DNA of 64,000 nt from Lachnospiraceae bacterium NK4A179 (GTDB lineage: Bacteria > Bacillota > Clostridia > Lachnospirales > Lachnospiraceae): NCBI GenBank assembly GCA_000421045.1, contig ATWC01000003.1, positions 62,001 to 126,000 of the forward strand, read 5' to 3'. Made by a program: the position numbers and the translations under genes. A model generated the notes under the pieces. The model was not told the origin of the DNA. It did not search any database and saw only the letters and a list, made by a program, of their open reading frames with translations. This document shows positions 9,604-16,771 of the stretch, piece by piece (within the stretch, counting starts at the first letter, position 1; the number at the start of each line of letters is the position of its first letter).

Positions 9604-10125
9604 ATGAGCAACAACAGTCCATTATTTACGAAGATAGGTCTGGGGAATCTCGATCTGGGTATACTGCTCATAATAGCCTATGTTCTCATCATAGTTGTTG
9701 TAGTCATGTTTTTAATCATGACCGGAAAATACAACAGACTCAAGTCAAGGTATGAGAGATTCATGATGGGATCAAAGGCTGTGTCTCTTGAAAAGGATAT
9801 CCAGGAACTCACTGAGAATGTAAATATTCTTATAGAAAATGACCAGACCAACGCCGATGATATAAAAGAACTTTACAGAAAGCACAGAAAAGCATTCCAG
9901 AAGATGGGGCTTGTTAAATATGATGCTTTCAAGGAAATGGGCGGAAACTTAAGCTTCTCACTTGCACTGCTTGATGAGAACAATGACGGTCTGATCCTTA
10001 ACTCAGTGCATTCAAGCACAGGATGCTATTCATATACAAAGGATATTAAGCAGGGAAAATGCAACATTGAACTGTCCGCAGAGGAAAGTTCGGCACTTGC
10101 ACAGGCTCTTGCAGGAATAAAATAA
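9604..10125 (+). CDS. DUF4446 membrane protein
   Basis: 173 residues, function unknown. One N-terminal transmembrane helix (LLIIAYVLIIVVVVMFLIM) is followed by a coiled-coil-like stretch (about residues 45-95) and a C-terminal domain with NLSFSLALLDENNDGLILNSV and SYTKDIKQG, which I recognise as DUF4446. It is commonly found directly after parB, so a membrane-linked role near chromosome partitioning is possible but unproven. I chose the ATG at 9604 just after a GAGGTGG site overlapping the parB stop; a GTG at 9598 in the same frame would add two residues. Confidence 0.85.
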   Translation: MSNNSPLFTKIGLGNLDLGILLIIAYVLIIVVVVMFLIMTGKYNRLKSRYERFMMGSKAVSLEKDIQELTENVNILIENDQTNADDIKELYRKHRKAFQKMGLVKYDAFKEMGGNLSFSLALLDENNDGLILNSVHSSTGCYSYTKDIKQGKCNIELSAEESSALAQALAGIK

Positions 10126-10153
10126 ATCAAATGTAAGAAAAGAGGATACGAAG

Positions 10154-11440
10154 ATGCTCGACATTAAGTTTTTAAGGGAAAATCCGGATGCAGTAAAGGA
10201 AAATATCAAGAAGAAATTCCAGGATGATAAGCTTCCTCTTGTTGATGAAGTTATCGCCCTTGATAAAGAGAGACGCGAGTGCCAGCAGGAAGCTGACAAT
10301 CTTAAGGCATCACGCAATACTCTTTCAAAGCAGATAGGTGCGCTTATGAAAGAGGGCAAGAAGGATGAAGCCGAGAAGGTAAAGGCAGAAGTTCAGGCAG
10401 ACGCAGACAGACTTTCAGAGCTTGATAAAAATCTTTCCGAACTTGAAGAGAAAGTAAACAAGATCATGATGGTGATCCCTCAGATGATCGATCCTTCAGT
10501 TCCTATCGGTGAGGATGATACTCATAATGTAGAGATCGAAAAGTTCGGCGATCCTGTTGTTCCTGATTTTGAGATACCCTATCACACTGAGATAATGGAG
10601 AGTTTTGACGGTATCGATCTGGATGCGGCAGGACGTGTTGCAGGAAACGGATTCTATTATCTTATGGGAGACATTGCAAGGCTTCATTCTGCAGTCATCT
10701 CCTATGCAAGGGATTTCATGATCGACAGAGGATTCACATACTGCGTACCTCCTTTCATGATCCGTTCAAATGTTGTAACAGGCGTTATGAGCTTTGCCGA
10801 GATGGATGCCATGATGTACAAGATCGAAGGAGAAGACCTTTATCTTATAGGTACCAGTGAGCATTCTATGATAGGTAAGTTCATCGACCAGATAGTTGAT
10901 GAGGAAAAGCTTCCCTATACTCTTACAAGTTATTCACCCTGCTTCCGTAAGGAGAAGGGTTCACACGGTATAGAGGAAAGAGGCGTTTACCGTATCCATC
11001 AGTTTGAAAAGCAGGAGATGATCGTTGTCTGCAAGCCCGAAGAGTCACCTATGTGGTTTGATAAGCTCTGGCAGAATACAGTTGATCTCTTCAGATCACT
11101 GGATATCCCTGTACGTACTCTTGAGTGCTGCTCAGGTGACCTTGCAGATCTTAAGGTTAAGTCTCTTGACGTTGAAGCATGGAGTCCCAGACAGAAGAAG
11201 TACTTTGAAGTGGGCAGCTGCTCCAACTTAGGTGATGCACAGGCCAGAAGATTAAAGATAAGAGTTAAGGCCAAGGACGGAAACAAGTATCTTGCACACA
11301 CTCTGAATAATACAGTAGTTGCTCCTCCCAGAATGCTCATCGCATTCCTTGAGAATAACCTTCAGGCAGACGGTTCAGTCCGCATCCCTGAGGTACTCAG
11401 ACCTTACATGGGAGGAAAGACAGAGATCAGAAAAAAATAA
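10154..11440 (+). CDS. serS: serine--tRNA ligase
   Basis: 428 residues. A class II aminoacyl-tRNA synthetase that charges tRNA-Ser. The N-terminal coiled-coil arm for tRNA binding (about residues 30-100) is followed by a catalytic core with TSEHSMIGKF, motif 2 CFRKEKGSHGIEERGVYRIHQFE and motif 3 NTVVAPPRMLIAFLENN. The motif 2 loop differs from the common bacterial form (EAGS-type followed by DTRGL) and matches the variant I associate with some Clostridia and archaea. The ATG follows an AGAGGA site. No T-box leader fits in the 28-base gap upstream, so expression probably depends on the parB-DUF4446 transcript. Confidence 0.96.
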   Translation: MLDIKFLRENPDAVKENIKKKFQDDKLPLVDEVIALDKERRECQQEADNLKASRNTLSKQIGALMKEGKKDEAEKVKAEVQADADRLSELDKNLSELEEKVNKIMMVIPQMIDPSVPIGEDDTHNVEIEKFGDPVVPDFEIPYHTEIMESFDGIDLDAAGRVAGNGFYYLMGDIARLHSAVISYARDFMIDRGFTYCVPPFMIRSNVVTGVMSFAEMDAMMYKIEGEDLYLIGTSEHSMIGKFIDQIVDEEKLPYTLTSYSPCFRKEKGSHGIEERGVYRIHQFEKQEMIVVCKPEESPMWFDKLWQNTVDLFRSLDIPVRTLECCSGDLADLKVKSLDVEAWSPRQKKYFEVGSCSNLGDAQARRLKIRVKAKDGNKYLAHTLNNTVVAPPRMLIAFLENNLQADGSVRIPEVLRPYMGGKTEIRKK

Positions 11441-11471
11441 AAATCAATAAAACAGAGGGGAAAAGCATTAA

Positions 11472-12527
11472 ATGAGAAAGAAGAACAAAAGATTTACCGC
11501 GCTCATACTCGCAGCAGCCATGCTAGTTTCAGTATTCACATCATTACTGCCGGAAACTCACGCGGAAGCTGCAGGCATAGCAACAGGCATTGATGTATCA
11601 AAGTATCAGGGCCCCATAAACTGGCAGGCAGTTAAGAATGCCGGTGTTACCTTCGCGTTTATACGCGTAGGAAATACCACCTCAGGAGTTGATCCGTTTT
11701 TTGCACAGAACATGACAGGTGCTGCAGCCGTTGGTATCAAGACAGGTGTTTACATTTATTCAAATGCCAAGAATGCAGCTGAGGCACAGGCTGAGGCCGG
11801 AATGGTGCTGCAGCTTATAGCTCCTTATCAGGTGAGCATGCCTGTGGTCATCGACCTTGAGAATGATGTGCACAAGATGATGACACCGACACAGAATGCG
11901 GAAGTTATCAACAACTTCTGTGCGATCATCGAAGCAGCCGGCTATTATCCCATGGTATACAGCAACAAATACTTCTTCACACAGAGGATAGCACCTGTTG
12001 CATATGACAAATGGGTAGCACAGTATTCGGGAAGCTGCGATGTTCCCGGAGCTGCCGTATGGCAGGCAACAAATACCGGAAGCGTGGCAGGCGTAGCCGG
12101 AAATGTTGATATAGATTATCTTTTCAAGGACTACAGCAAGCTGATCGTTCCTAACGGCTTTGCACAGAGAGGCAATTCTATCAGATTTTACGAGAATTAC
12201 ATGCTCGTGAGAAACCGTTTTGTAAGCTGGAATGATGCCGTATATTACATTGACGGCAACGGATGCCCCTTAACAGGCGGTAAGACACTTCTCGGAGACG
12301 CCTTCTATTTCTTCGCACCTGACGGAAAGATGTATACAGGAATGTTCAAGGCAGAGGAAGGCACGTATTACTACGACGTAGACGGCAAGCAGAAGACCGG
12401 TATTGTACAATATGATGGAAATATCTATTACTTTGATGAAAATACAGGTCTTATGATCACCGGTCCGAAGGAGATAAACGGACAGGTATTTATGTTTGAC
12501 GAGAAGACCGGTGCCCTTGTAATGTAA
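11472..12527 (+). CDS. secreted GH25 lysozyme with C-terminal wall-binding repeats
   Basis: 351 residues. A signal peptide (MRKKNKR, hydrophobic core, ending near HAEAAG) is followed by a GH25 muramidase domain: GIDVSKYQGPINWQAVK with the first catalytic-site aspartate, FAFIRVG, and MPVVIDLEND with the Asp-x-Glu pair. It should cut the N-acetylmuramic acid to N-acetylglucosamine bond of peptidoglycan. After about residue 220 come short aromatic/glycine repeats (NDAVYYIDGNGCPLTG, DAFYFFAPDGKMYTG, GTYYYDVDGKQKTG, GNIYYFDENTGLMITG), which are choline-binding-like wall modules. It may remodel the wall or act on competitors. GAGGGGAAAAGC precedes the ATG. The gene follows serS after 31 bases and is followed by a tRNA promoter. 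Confidence 0.9.
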   Translation: MRKKNKRFTALILAAAMLVSVFTSLLPETHAEAAGIATGIDVSKYQGPINWQAVKNAGVTFAFIRVGNTTSGVDPFFAQNMTGAAAVGIKTGVYIYSNAKNAAEAQAEAGMVLQLIAPYQVSMPVVIDLENDVHKMMTPTQNAEVINNFCAIIEAAGYYPMVYSNKYFFTQRIAPVAYDKWVAQYSGSCDVPGAAVWQATNTGSVAGVAGNVDIDYLFKDYSKLIVPNGFAQRGNSIRFYENYMLVRNRFVSWNDAVYYIDGNGCPLTGGKTLLGDAFYFFAPDGKMYTGMFKAEEGTYYYDVDGKQKTGIVQYDGNIYYFDENTGLMITGPKEINGQVFMFDEKTGALVM

Positions 12528-12534
12528 AAAGAGT

Positions 12535-12563
12535 TTGCATTTTAAGGCCAATTCGGCTATTAT
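12535..12563 (+). promoter_or_regulatory. promoter for the tRNA-Arg gene
   Basis: TTGCAT at 12535-12540, a 17-base spacer and TATTAT at 12558-12563. Transcription would begin near 12570, about 60 bases before the tRNA. A small hairpin (AGTCTG-TTTG-CAGACT) lies in the leader and could be a processing feature. Confidence 0.6.
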
Positions 12564-12628
12564 ATCTAAGTCTGTTTGCAGACTATATTCTGATACCAAA
12601 CAGAGATATTGTTACAGACAGACAGTTT

Positions 12629-12702
12629 GTTTCTGTAGCTCAGCAGGATAGAGCGTTCGCCTCCTAAGCGAAAGGCCGGCGGTTCGAATCCGCCCAGGAA
12701 CA
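12629..12702 (+). tRNA. tRNA-Arg, anticodon CCT (reads AGG)
   Basis: A complete cloverleaf can be drawn by eye. The acceptor arms are GTTTCTG (12629-12635) and CAGGAAC (12695-12701), with one G-U pair. The D arm is GCTC/GAGC. The anticodon stem is TTCGC/GCGAA around the loop CTCCTAA, with CCT at positions 34-36. The variable loop is AGGCC, and the T arm is GGCGG/CCGCC around TTCGAAT. The discriminator base is A (12702) and no CCA is encoded. The gene is immediately followed by a highly palindromic stretch. Confidence 0.95.
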
Positions 12703-12714
12703 TGTGTGTTAAAA

Positions 12715-12948
12715 TGAGCCACGCATGAATCCTTCGAGTAAGAGCCAAGTGTGTGCTTGCACAACACTTGGCGGCTTATGAGAAGGATTCATATGCGGCG
12801 AATGCCGCATCATCTCGCGTGACGAATCATGCAGTAAGCATGATTCGTCATGCGAGATGATATGCGTGGCGTATGCGGTAACATACCTCGTGTGTATGCA
12901 TGCGAGATGATATGCGTGGCTCGTGCATGAGCCATGCGTGTCACACGC
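12715..12948. repeat. dense nested palindromic element after tRNA-Arg
   Basis: No credible gene is seen between the tRNA and the next ATG at 12977. Instead there is layered symmetry. The outer arms GAGCCACGCAT (12716-12726) and its exact complement (12912-12922) enclose several hairpins: an 11-bp arm (12725-12735 with 12782-12792) capped by a 9-bp stem (12744-12752 with 12764-12772); a 7-bp GC-rich hairpin (12793-12799 with 12804-12810); a 22-bp near-perfect hairpin (12811-12832 with 12838-12859; one G-U pair, five-base loop); and GTATG/CATAC (12871-12886). A 22-base exact direct repeat occurs at 12849-12870 and 12899-12920. A further stem lies at 12918-12922 with 12929-12933. It could be a structured RNA, a mobile palindromic element, or a tRNA-linked insertion. 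Confidence 0.8.
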
Positions 12949-12960
12949 GTTTTCTTTTGT
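12936..12960 (+). terminator. possible intrinsic terminator ahead of DUF3048 gene
   Basis: GCGTG-TCA-CACGC stem (12936-12948) followed by a T-rich run (GTTTTCTTTTG). It would end transcripts from the tRNA and palindromic region just before the ribosome site of the next gene. The stem is short, so this is tentative. Confidence 0.45.
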
Positions 12961-12976
12961 TTCTAGGGAGGAAATT

Positions 12977-14146
12977 ATGAAGAACAGAATGAAAGTATTA
13001 GCCTGCATATTTGCAGCAGCTATTACTGTTGTAGGTTGCGAAGGCCTTGGCGGAGGTGCAGAGCCTACTCCTGAAGTGGTTGAGCTCAATCTCGGAGATA
13101 ATACCGGCACTGCTGCAACTGAAGCTACGGATGGTACACCGACTGAGGAAGTGGTTGAGGATGAGCCTGTTCCCGATGGTATGTACAGAAGTGAGCTTAC
13201 CAACGAGATCATTTCAGAGGATCTTAAGGATCAGCGTCCTGTAGCCATAATGGTCGATAATGAGACATATGCATTCCCTCATATCGGTCTTAATAAGGCA
13301 GACGTTGTATATGAGATCATGAACAGTACACAAAACGGACGTATAACACGTCTTATGTGCCTTGTAAAAGACTGGAAGAATATCGAGCAGTTTGGTTCGG
13401 TACGAAGCACAAGACCTACAAACTTCATGCTTGCAGGTGACTGGAATGCGATACTCTGCCATGACGGCGGTCCTGTTATCTATATCAACAGCTTTGTTGC
13501 AAAGGATTATACAGATAACTTAAGCGGCGGCTTTGCAAGATATTCAAACGGCAAGGCAACCGAGTTCACAGAGTATGTAACGGCTAATGATTATACAAAT
13601 CCTTCTACCGGAAAGTCATATGATGGTCTTGTAAAGAGAGTTAAGGATGCCGGATACAGTGAGACATACAATTCATACTATTCCGGAAGCAGTGATTTCA
13701 AGTTTGCAAAGGGCGGCAACAGAAAGCTTGATGACAGCAATGATGACTGCACATATGTAAAGCTTCCCATGCAGCATACCGGTTCCGAGCTCAAGTATAA
13801 TGAAGAAACAGGAACCTATGATTACTATGTATATGGTGATCCTCATACGGATCCTCTTGATGGAGACAAGATCCTTTCTTTCAAGAACGTGATCCTTCAG
13901 AAAGCCGATTTCACACAGCTTGATGATCATGGCTATCTTATTTACAACATTATCGTAGGTGAGCCTTGGGATGGATATTACTGCACAAACGGCAAATGTG
14001 AGGAGATCATGTGGGCCAAGGTTGCAGAAGAAGGAAATACCTATTACAGCGTGAAGGATACAGGCGATCCTCTTGAGATCAACACAGGTAAGACATACAT
14101 CTGCCTTGTACCTGATGATCAGTGGAATGATCTCGTGATCAAATAA
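12977..14146 (+). CDS. DUF3048 (YerB-like) lipoprotein
   Basis: 389 residues from the ATG at 12977, which follows GGGAGG; the longer frame from 12923 has no signal peptide at its start. Lipobox VVGC places the lipidated cysteine at residue 21. A short Thr/Glu/Pro linker (about residues 27-70) leads into a DUF3048 domain: RPVAIMVDNETYAFPHIGLNKADVVYE, TRLMCLV, FGSVRSTRP and HDGGPVIYIN. The motif order matches YerB of Bacillus, a surface lipoprotein of unclear function. The second half (about residues 260-385) matches the family's C-terminal domain, with VILQ and ending YICLVPDDQWNDL. It ends at a shared terminator with the convergent gene. The upstream element may affect its expression. Confidence 0.88.
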   Translation: MKNRMKVLACIFAAAITVVGCEGLGGGAEPTPEVVELNLGDNTGTAATEATDGTPTEEVVEDEPVPDGMYRSELTNEIISEDLKDQRPVAIMVDNETYAFPHIGLNKADVVYEIMNSTQNGRITRLMCLVKDWKNIEQFGSVRSTRPTNFMLAGDWNAILCHDGGPVIYINSFVAKDYTDNLSGGFARYSNGKATEFTEYVTANDYTNPSTGKSYDGLVKRVKDAGYSETYNSYYSGSSDFKFAKGGNRKLDDSNDDCTYVKLPMQHTGSELKYNEETGTYDYYVYGDPHTDPLDGDKILSFKNVILQKADFTQLDDHGYLIYNIIVGEPWDGYYCTNGKCEEIMWAKVAEEGNTYYSVKDTGDPLEINTGKTYICLVPDDQWNDLVIK

Positions 14147-14161
14147 GAGATAATTAAGAAT

Positions 14162-14947
14162 TCAGAAAAACCGGTAATGATAAGCATTGCCGGTTTTTTT
14201 TGTGCGCTGTGCAAGACCGGCTGCATACATGAGAGCACAGAGAGTGGATGAAAAAGAAGCTGAGAATCCGGACAGACGTGCCACATCCCTGCTCATGAAT
14301 TCTTCCGGAAGTTCCTTCCTGCATTTTTCCGGAAGGAAAGAGAGATAATCAGATGGTTTATCAAATGAAATGGTCCCGAGAATCTTTACGGGTATTCTGT
14401 CTGCCTTGTCGGCATCCCTCTTTCCGTATTTTGCATTTCCGTTGTATATCCTGTATTCCTCACAGTCAAGAAGACAAAGCTGCAGATGCAGATGTTCATC
14501 TGTCAGATAATCCTTTATACGAAGCAGTTCTATCACTGCATCATAAGGTGAACCGTGCTTTGAAGAAGTGCGCGGCTTTAACATGGTTCCATCGTTTTTA
14601 TCTATATAGATCAGTTTTTTGTTTATGCTTATCGGATATACGACAGTTACTTCATATTCCGGAAGAAATGCCGAAAGCTTGGGACGAAGATGTCCGAAAT
14701 TGCCGGATTGTATCTCAAATATCTCCCCTTCCCTGCAGGCATCGGCAACATAGTTACCAATATGTATCTCGTGATAATCCTGATCGGGAAGATAATAATA
14801 TTTGAGAACGGAATGCACGCTCTTTTCGCCGAGTGTTCCTATGCCTTTTGCAAAGCCGTCTCTGGGGATCATGCATTCACAGGCTTCATTAAAAAGTTTT
14901 TCGTCAGGAGGATCAATAATGAATCCTTCCAAAAGATCATTTCGCAT
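14162..14947 (-). CDS. unknown protein, PD-(D/E)XK-nuclease-like pattern
   Basis: I do not recognise a named family. From the ATG at 14947 it has 261 residues and no signal peptide or membrane helix. The middle reads GTLGEKSVHSVLKYYY, then NYVADACREGEIFEIQSGNFGHLRPKL and VTVVYPI: a conserved-looking Glu, then Asp, then Glu-x-Gln. This is the spacing of PD-(D/E)XK nuclease cores, with Gln in place of the usual Lys. The C-terminal part (RDVARLSGFSASFSSTLCALMYAAGL) resembles a DNA-binding helix-turn-helix. A strong promoter has its -10 box only six bases before this ATG, so the mRNA may be leaderless. Earlier in-frame starts (14965 ATG, 14983 TTG) lie within the promoter and lack a ribosome site. 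The last codons encode the terminator hairpin. Confidence 0.65.
   Translation of the reverse strand: MRNDLLEGFIIDPPDEKLFNEACECMIPRDGFAKGIGTLGEKSVHSVLKYYYLPDQDYHEIHIGNYVADACREGEIFEIQSGNFGHLRPKLSAFLPEYEVTVVYPISINKKLIYIDKNDGTMLKPRTSSKHGSPYDAVIELLRIKDYLTDEHLHLQLCLLDCEEYRIYNGNAKYGKRDADKADRIPVKILGTISFDKPSDYLSFLPEKCRKELPEEFMSRDVARLSGFSASFSSTLCALMYAAGLAQRTKKTGNAYHYRFF
14166..14198. terminator. bidirectional intrinsic terminator between convergent genes
   Basis: The arms AAAAACCGGTAATG (14166-14179) and CATTGCCGGTTTTT (14185-14198) surround a five-base loop. The pairing is perfect apart from one T/G position. It has a T-run for rightward transcripts (continuing to 14201) and an A-run that becomes a T-run for leftward ones. 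It lies inside the last codons of the leftward gene. Confidence 0.85.
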
Positions 14948-14953
14948 GAAGTG

Positions 14954-14983
14954 ATTATAAGACATCAATGCAAGTGGTATCAA
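14954..14983 (-). promoter_or_regulatory. leftward promoter for the unknown gene, probably leaderless
   Basis: Reading leftward: TTGATA (14983-14978), an 18-base spacer, TATAAT (14959-14954). Initiation seven bases downstream of the -10 box falls on the A of the ATG at 14947. Confidence 0.65.
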
Positions 14984-14996
14984 TTGTTTTTAAATA

Positions 14997-15018
14997 GGTC
15001 CAAAGTCGCTTTGATACC
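14997..15018. promoter_or_regulatory. dyad next to the endoglucanase promoter, possible operator
   Basis: The arms CAAAG and CTTTG surround TCG, with GGT and ACC at symmetric outer positions, giving a 22-base interrupted dyad centred on a CG-containing step. It covers the -35 zone of the rightward promoter and lies just upstream of the leftward one. This form is typical of LacI-family operators. It is inference only. Confidence 0.35.
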
Positions 15019-15025
15019 TGTGTCA

Positions 15026-15034
15026 TGGTATAAT
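15026..15034 (+). promoter_or_regulatory. extended -10 promoter for the GH5 gene
   Basis: TGGTATAAT is an extended -10 element with no good -35 box at 17 bases. Transcription would start near 15041, about 20 bases before the ATG at 15064. The same nine bases precede rubrerythrin and pgi. Confidence 0.6.
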
Positions 15035-15063
15035 ATTGTGGGTTTTTATAGGAGAATGAAATT

Positions 15064-16764
15064 ATGAAAAATTTAAAACTGATATTTATTTCGACTGTGG
15101 CCGTTACTGTGACTTTAGGAGCAATCCTGATCTTAGTAATATATTTAAATGCAACAAATGCGGAGAAGAAAGAATCTCCTGCAGAGGAAGTGGCTTCTGT
15201 GAATATTGAAATAAGTGAAGCGCCTACAGAGCCGACAGAAACGCCTGACGAGGCAACACCTACCGCAGCACCGACTGAAGTACCTTCTGAAAAGACTGCT
15301 TCCCCTACTCCGACAAAGAAGACGGAAGCCAAAGCTACCGAAGTTGCCAAAGCAACAGAAAAGGCGACCGAAAAAGCAGAGATAACCGAAGCTGCCGTGG
15401 CAGCAGAACCTGTAGCAGCACTGCCTGCAGGTTCCACACCTGTTGCCGTTCACGGTGCGCTTAAGGTAAGCGGTTCGCATCTTACAGATAAGAATGGAAA
15501 CAATTTTCAGATAAAAGGTGTTTCAACACACGGTCTTGCATGGTTTCCCGGATATGTGAACAAGGAATCTTTCAAAACTCTCCGTGATGAATGGGGAGCA
15601 AACTGTGTGCGCCTTGCAATGTATACAACGGAATATGGCGGATACTGTGAAGGCGGAGCCGATAAGATGAAAGGCATTGTTGATAATGGCGTAAGCGCAG
15701 CCACGGAACTTGGCATGTATGTGATCATAGACTGGCATGTGCTGCAGGATAAGGATCCCAATGTGCATGCAAAGGAAGCTGTTGCTTTCTTCAGTGAAGT
15801 GTCAAAAAAATATGCCGCCAACAGCAATGTCATCTATGAGATATGTAACGAACCAAACGGTGATGTTGGCTGGGGAAGTATCAAAGCCTATGCCGAGCAG
15901 GTTATACCCGTTATCAAAGCAAACGATCCGGATGCCATCATAATAGTCGGTACACCTACCTGGTCACAGGAAGTTGATAAAGCTGCAGCCGATCCCATTA
16001 CCGGTTACAGCAACATAATGTATACTCTGCATTTCTATGCCGGTACACATAAGGACAGTTTGAGAAATACTCTTCAGGGGGCTGTAAACAAGGGCCTGCC
16101 TGTATTTGTAACAGAGTTTGGAACCTGCGATGCTAGTGGCAGCGGCGGCAATGATTTTGCATCAGCTGATGCATGGATCAGTCTTCTCGATAAGAATGGT
16201 ATAAGCTACTGCATATGGAGTCTCTGTAACAAGGCTGAAACCTCGGCACTTATAAACAGTTCATGTGATAAGACAGCCGGCTGGTCCGAAGCCGATCTTT
16301 CCGAAGCAGGCAAGTGGTATGTAAAGAAGCTCGGAAATAATGTAAAGCCGGGATCACTTAATATAGGCGGTCCTGCAGGAAACAAGGCCGATGGTGCAGG
16401 CAAAGAAAAAAATGATCCTAAGCCCGGTCCCGCACATGATGCGGTAAAGGCAGATTCAGGAAACACATCCATCACTCTGTCAGAGAGCAACGGATGGAAT
16501 GATGGAAACAAGGATTACCATCAGATCGATATCATCGTAAAGAACAAAGGCGACAAGGAGATAAAGAACTGGAAAGCCGTAATAGATTTCGGCAAGGATG
16601 TGGAGATAGACCAGTCATGGAATGGAAAGTTTAATGTAAGCGGATCAAAGGTAACAGTCACACCTGCAGATTTCAATAAAAATGTTCCTGCAGGCGGAAC
16701 TGTTGATGCGGGACTTATCATAAAGTGTTCAGGCCCGGTAAAACCGTCTGTGACGGTGGAGTGA
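15064..16764 (+). CDS. GH5 endoglucanase, membrane-anchored, with C-terminal carbohydrate-binding domain
   Basis: 566 residues. An N-terminal hydrophobic anchor (about 8-28) is followed by a Thr/Glu/Pro/Lys-rich linker (about 35-125). The GH5 domain (about 135-425) shows KGVSTHGLAWF, ANCVRLAMY, MYVIIDWHVL, the acid/base glutamate in YEICNEPNGDV (about 262), YTLHFYAGTH, and the nucleophile in VFVTEFGTCDASG (about 349). A proline/glycine linker leads to a roughly 100-residue C-terminal module (WNDGNKDYHQIDIIVKNKG, then KNWKAVIDFGKD, WNGKFNVSGSKVTVTP), which resembles a CBM2/3-like cellulose-binding fold. The enzyme should hydrolyse beta-1,4-glucan at the cell surface. It has its own promoter with a possible operator, and an MBOAT gene follows after 7 bases. 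Confidence 0.9.
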   Translation: MKNLKLIFISTVAVTVTLGAILILVIYLNATNAEKKESPAEEVASVNIEISEAPTEPTETPDEATPTAAPTEVPSEKTASPTPTKKTEAKATEVAKATEKATEKAEITEAAVAAEPVAALPAGSTPVAVHGALKVSGSHLTDKNGNNFQIKGVSTHGLAWFPGYVNKESFKTLRDEWGANCVRLAMYTTEYGGYCEGGADKMKGIVDNGVSAATELGMYVIIDWHVLQDKDPNVHAKEAVAFFSEVSKKYAANSNVIYEICNEPNGDVGWGSIKAYAEQVIPVIKANDPDAIIIVGTPTWSQEVDKAAADPITGYSNIMYTLHFYAGTHKDSLRNTLQGAVNKGLPVFVTEFGTCDASGSGGNDFASADAWISLLDKNGISYCIWSLCNKAETSALINSSCDKTAGWSEADLSEAGKWYVKKLGNNVKPGSLNIGGPAGNKADGAGKEKNDPKPGPAHDAVKADSGNTSITLSESNGWNDGNKDYHQIDIIVKNKGDKEIKNWKAVIDFGKDVEIDQSWNGKFNVSGSKVTVTPADFNKNVPAGGTVDAGLIIKCSGPVKPSVTVE

Positions 16765-16771
16765 TTCTGCC

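Noticed and set aside
12715-12948. CRISPR array
   Set aside because: Repeats are nested palindromes and one direct repeat, not regularly spaced units with unique spacers; no cas genes are present in the window.
12709-13212. Leftward 167-residue frame through the palindromic element
   Set aside because: It lies opposite the DUF3048 lipoprotein and the repeats, has low-complexity Ser/Val content and no ribosome site or domain.
14353-14805. Rightward 150-residue frame
   Set aside because: It is opposite the leftward PD-(D/E)XK-like gene, with no recognisable domain; the leftward frame has the promoter and terminator.
15056-15067. Three-codon upstream frame (ATG AAA TTA TGA) overlapping the GH5 start
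   Set aside because: It is an accident of the ATGAAATTATGA sequence; too short to judge and no conservation evidence available.
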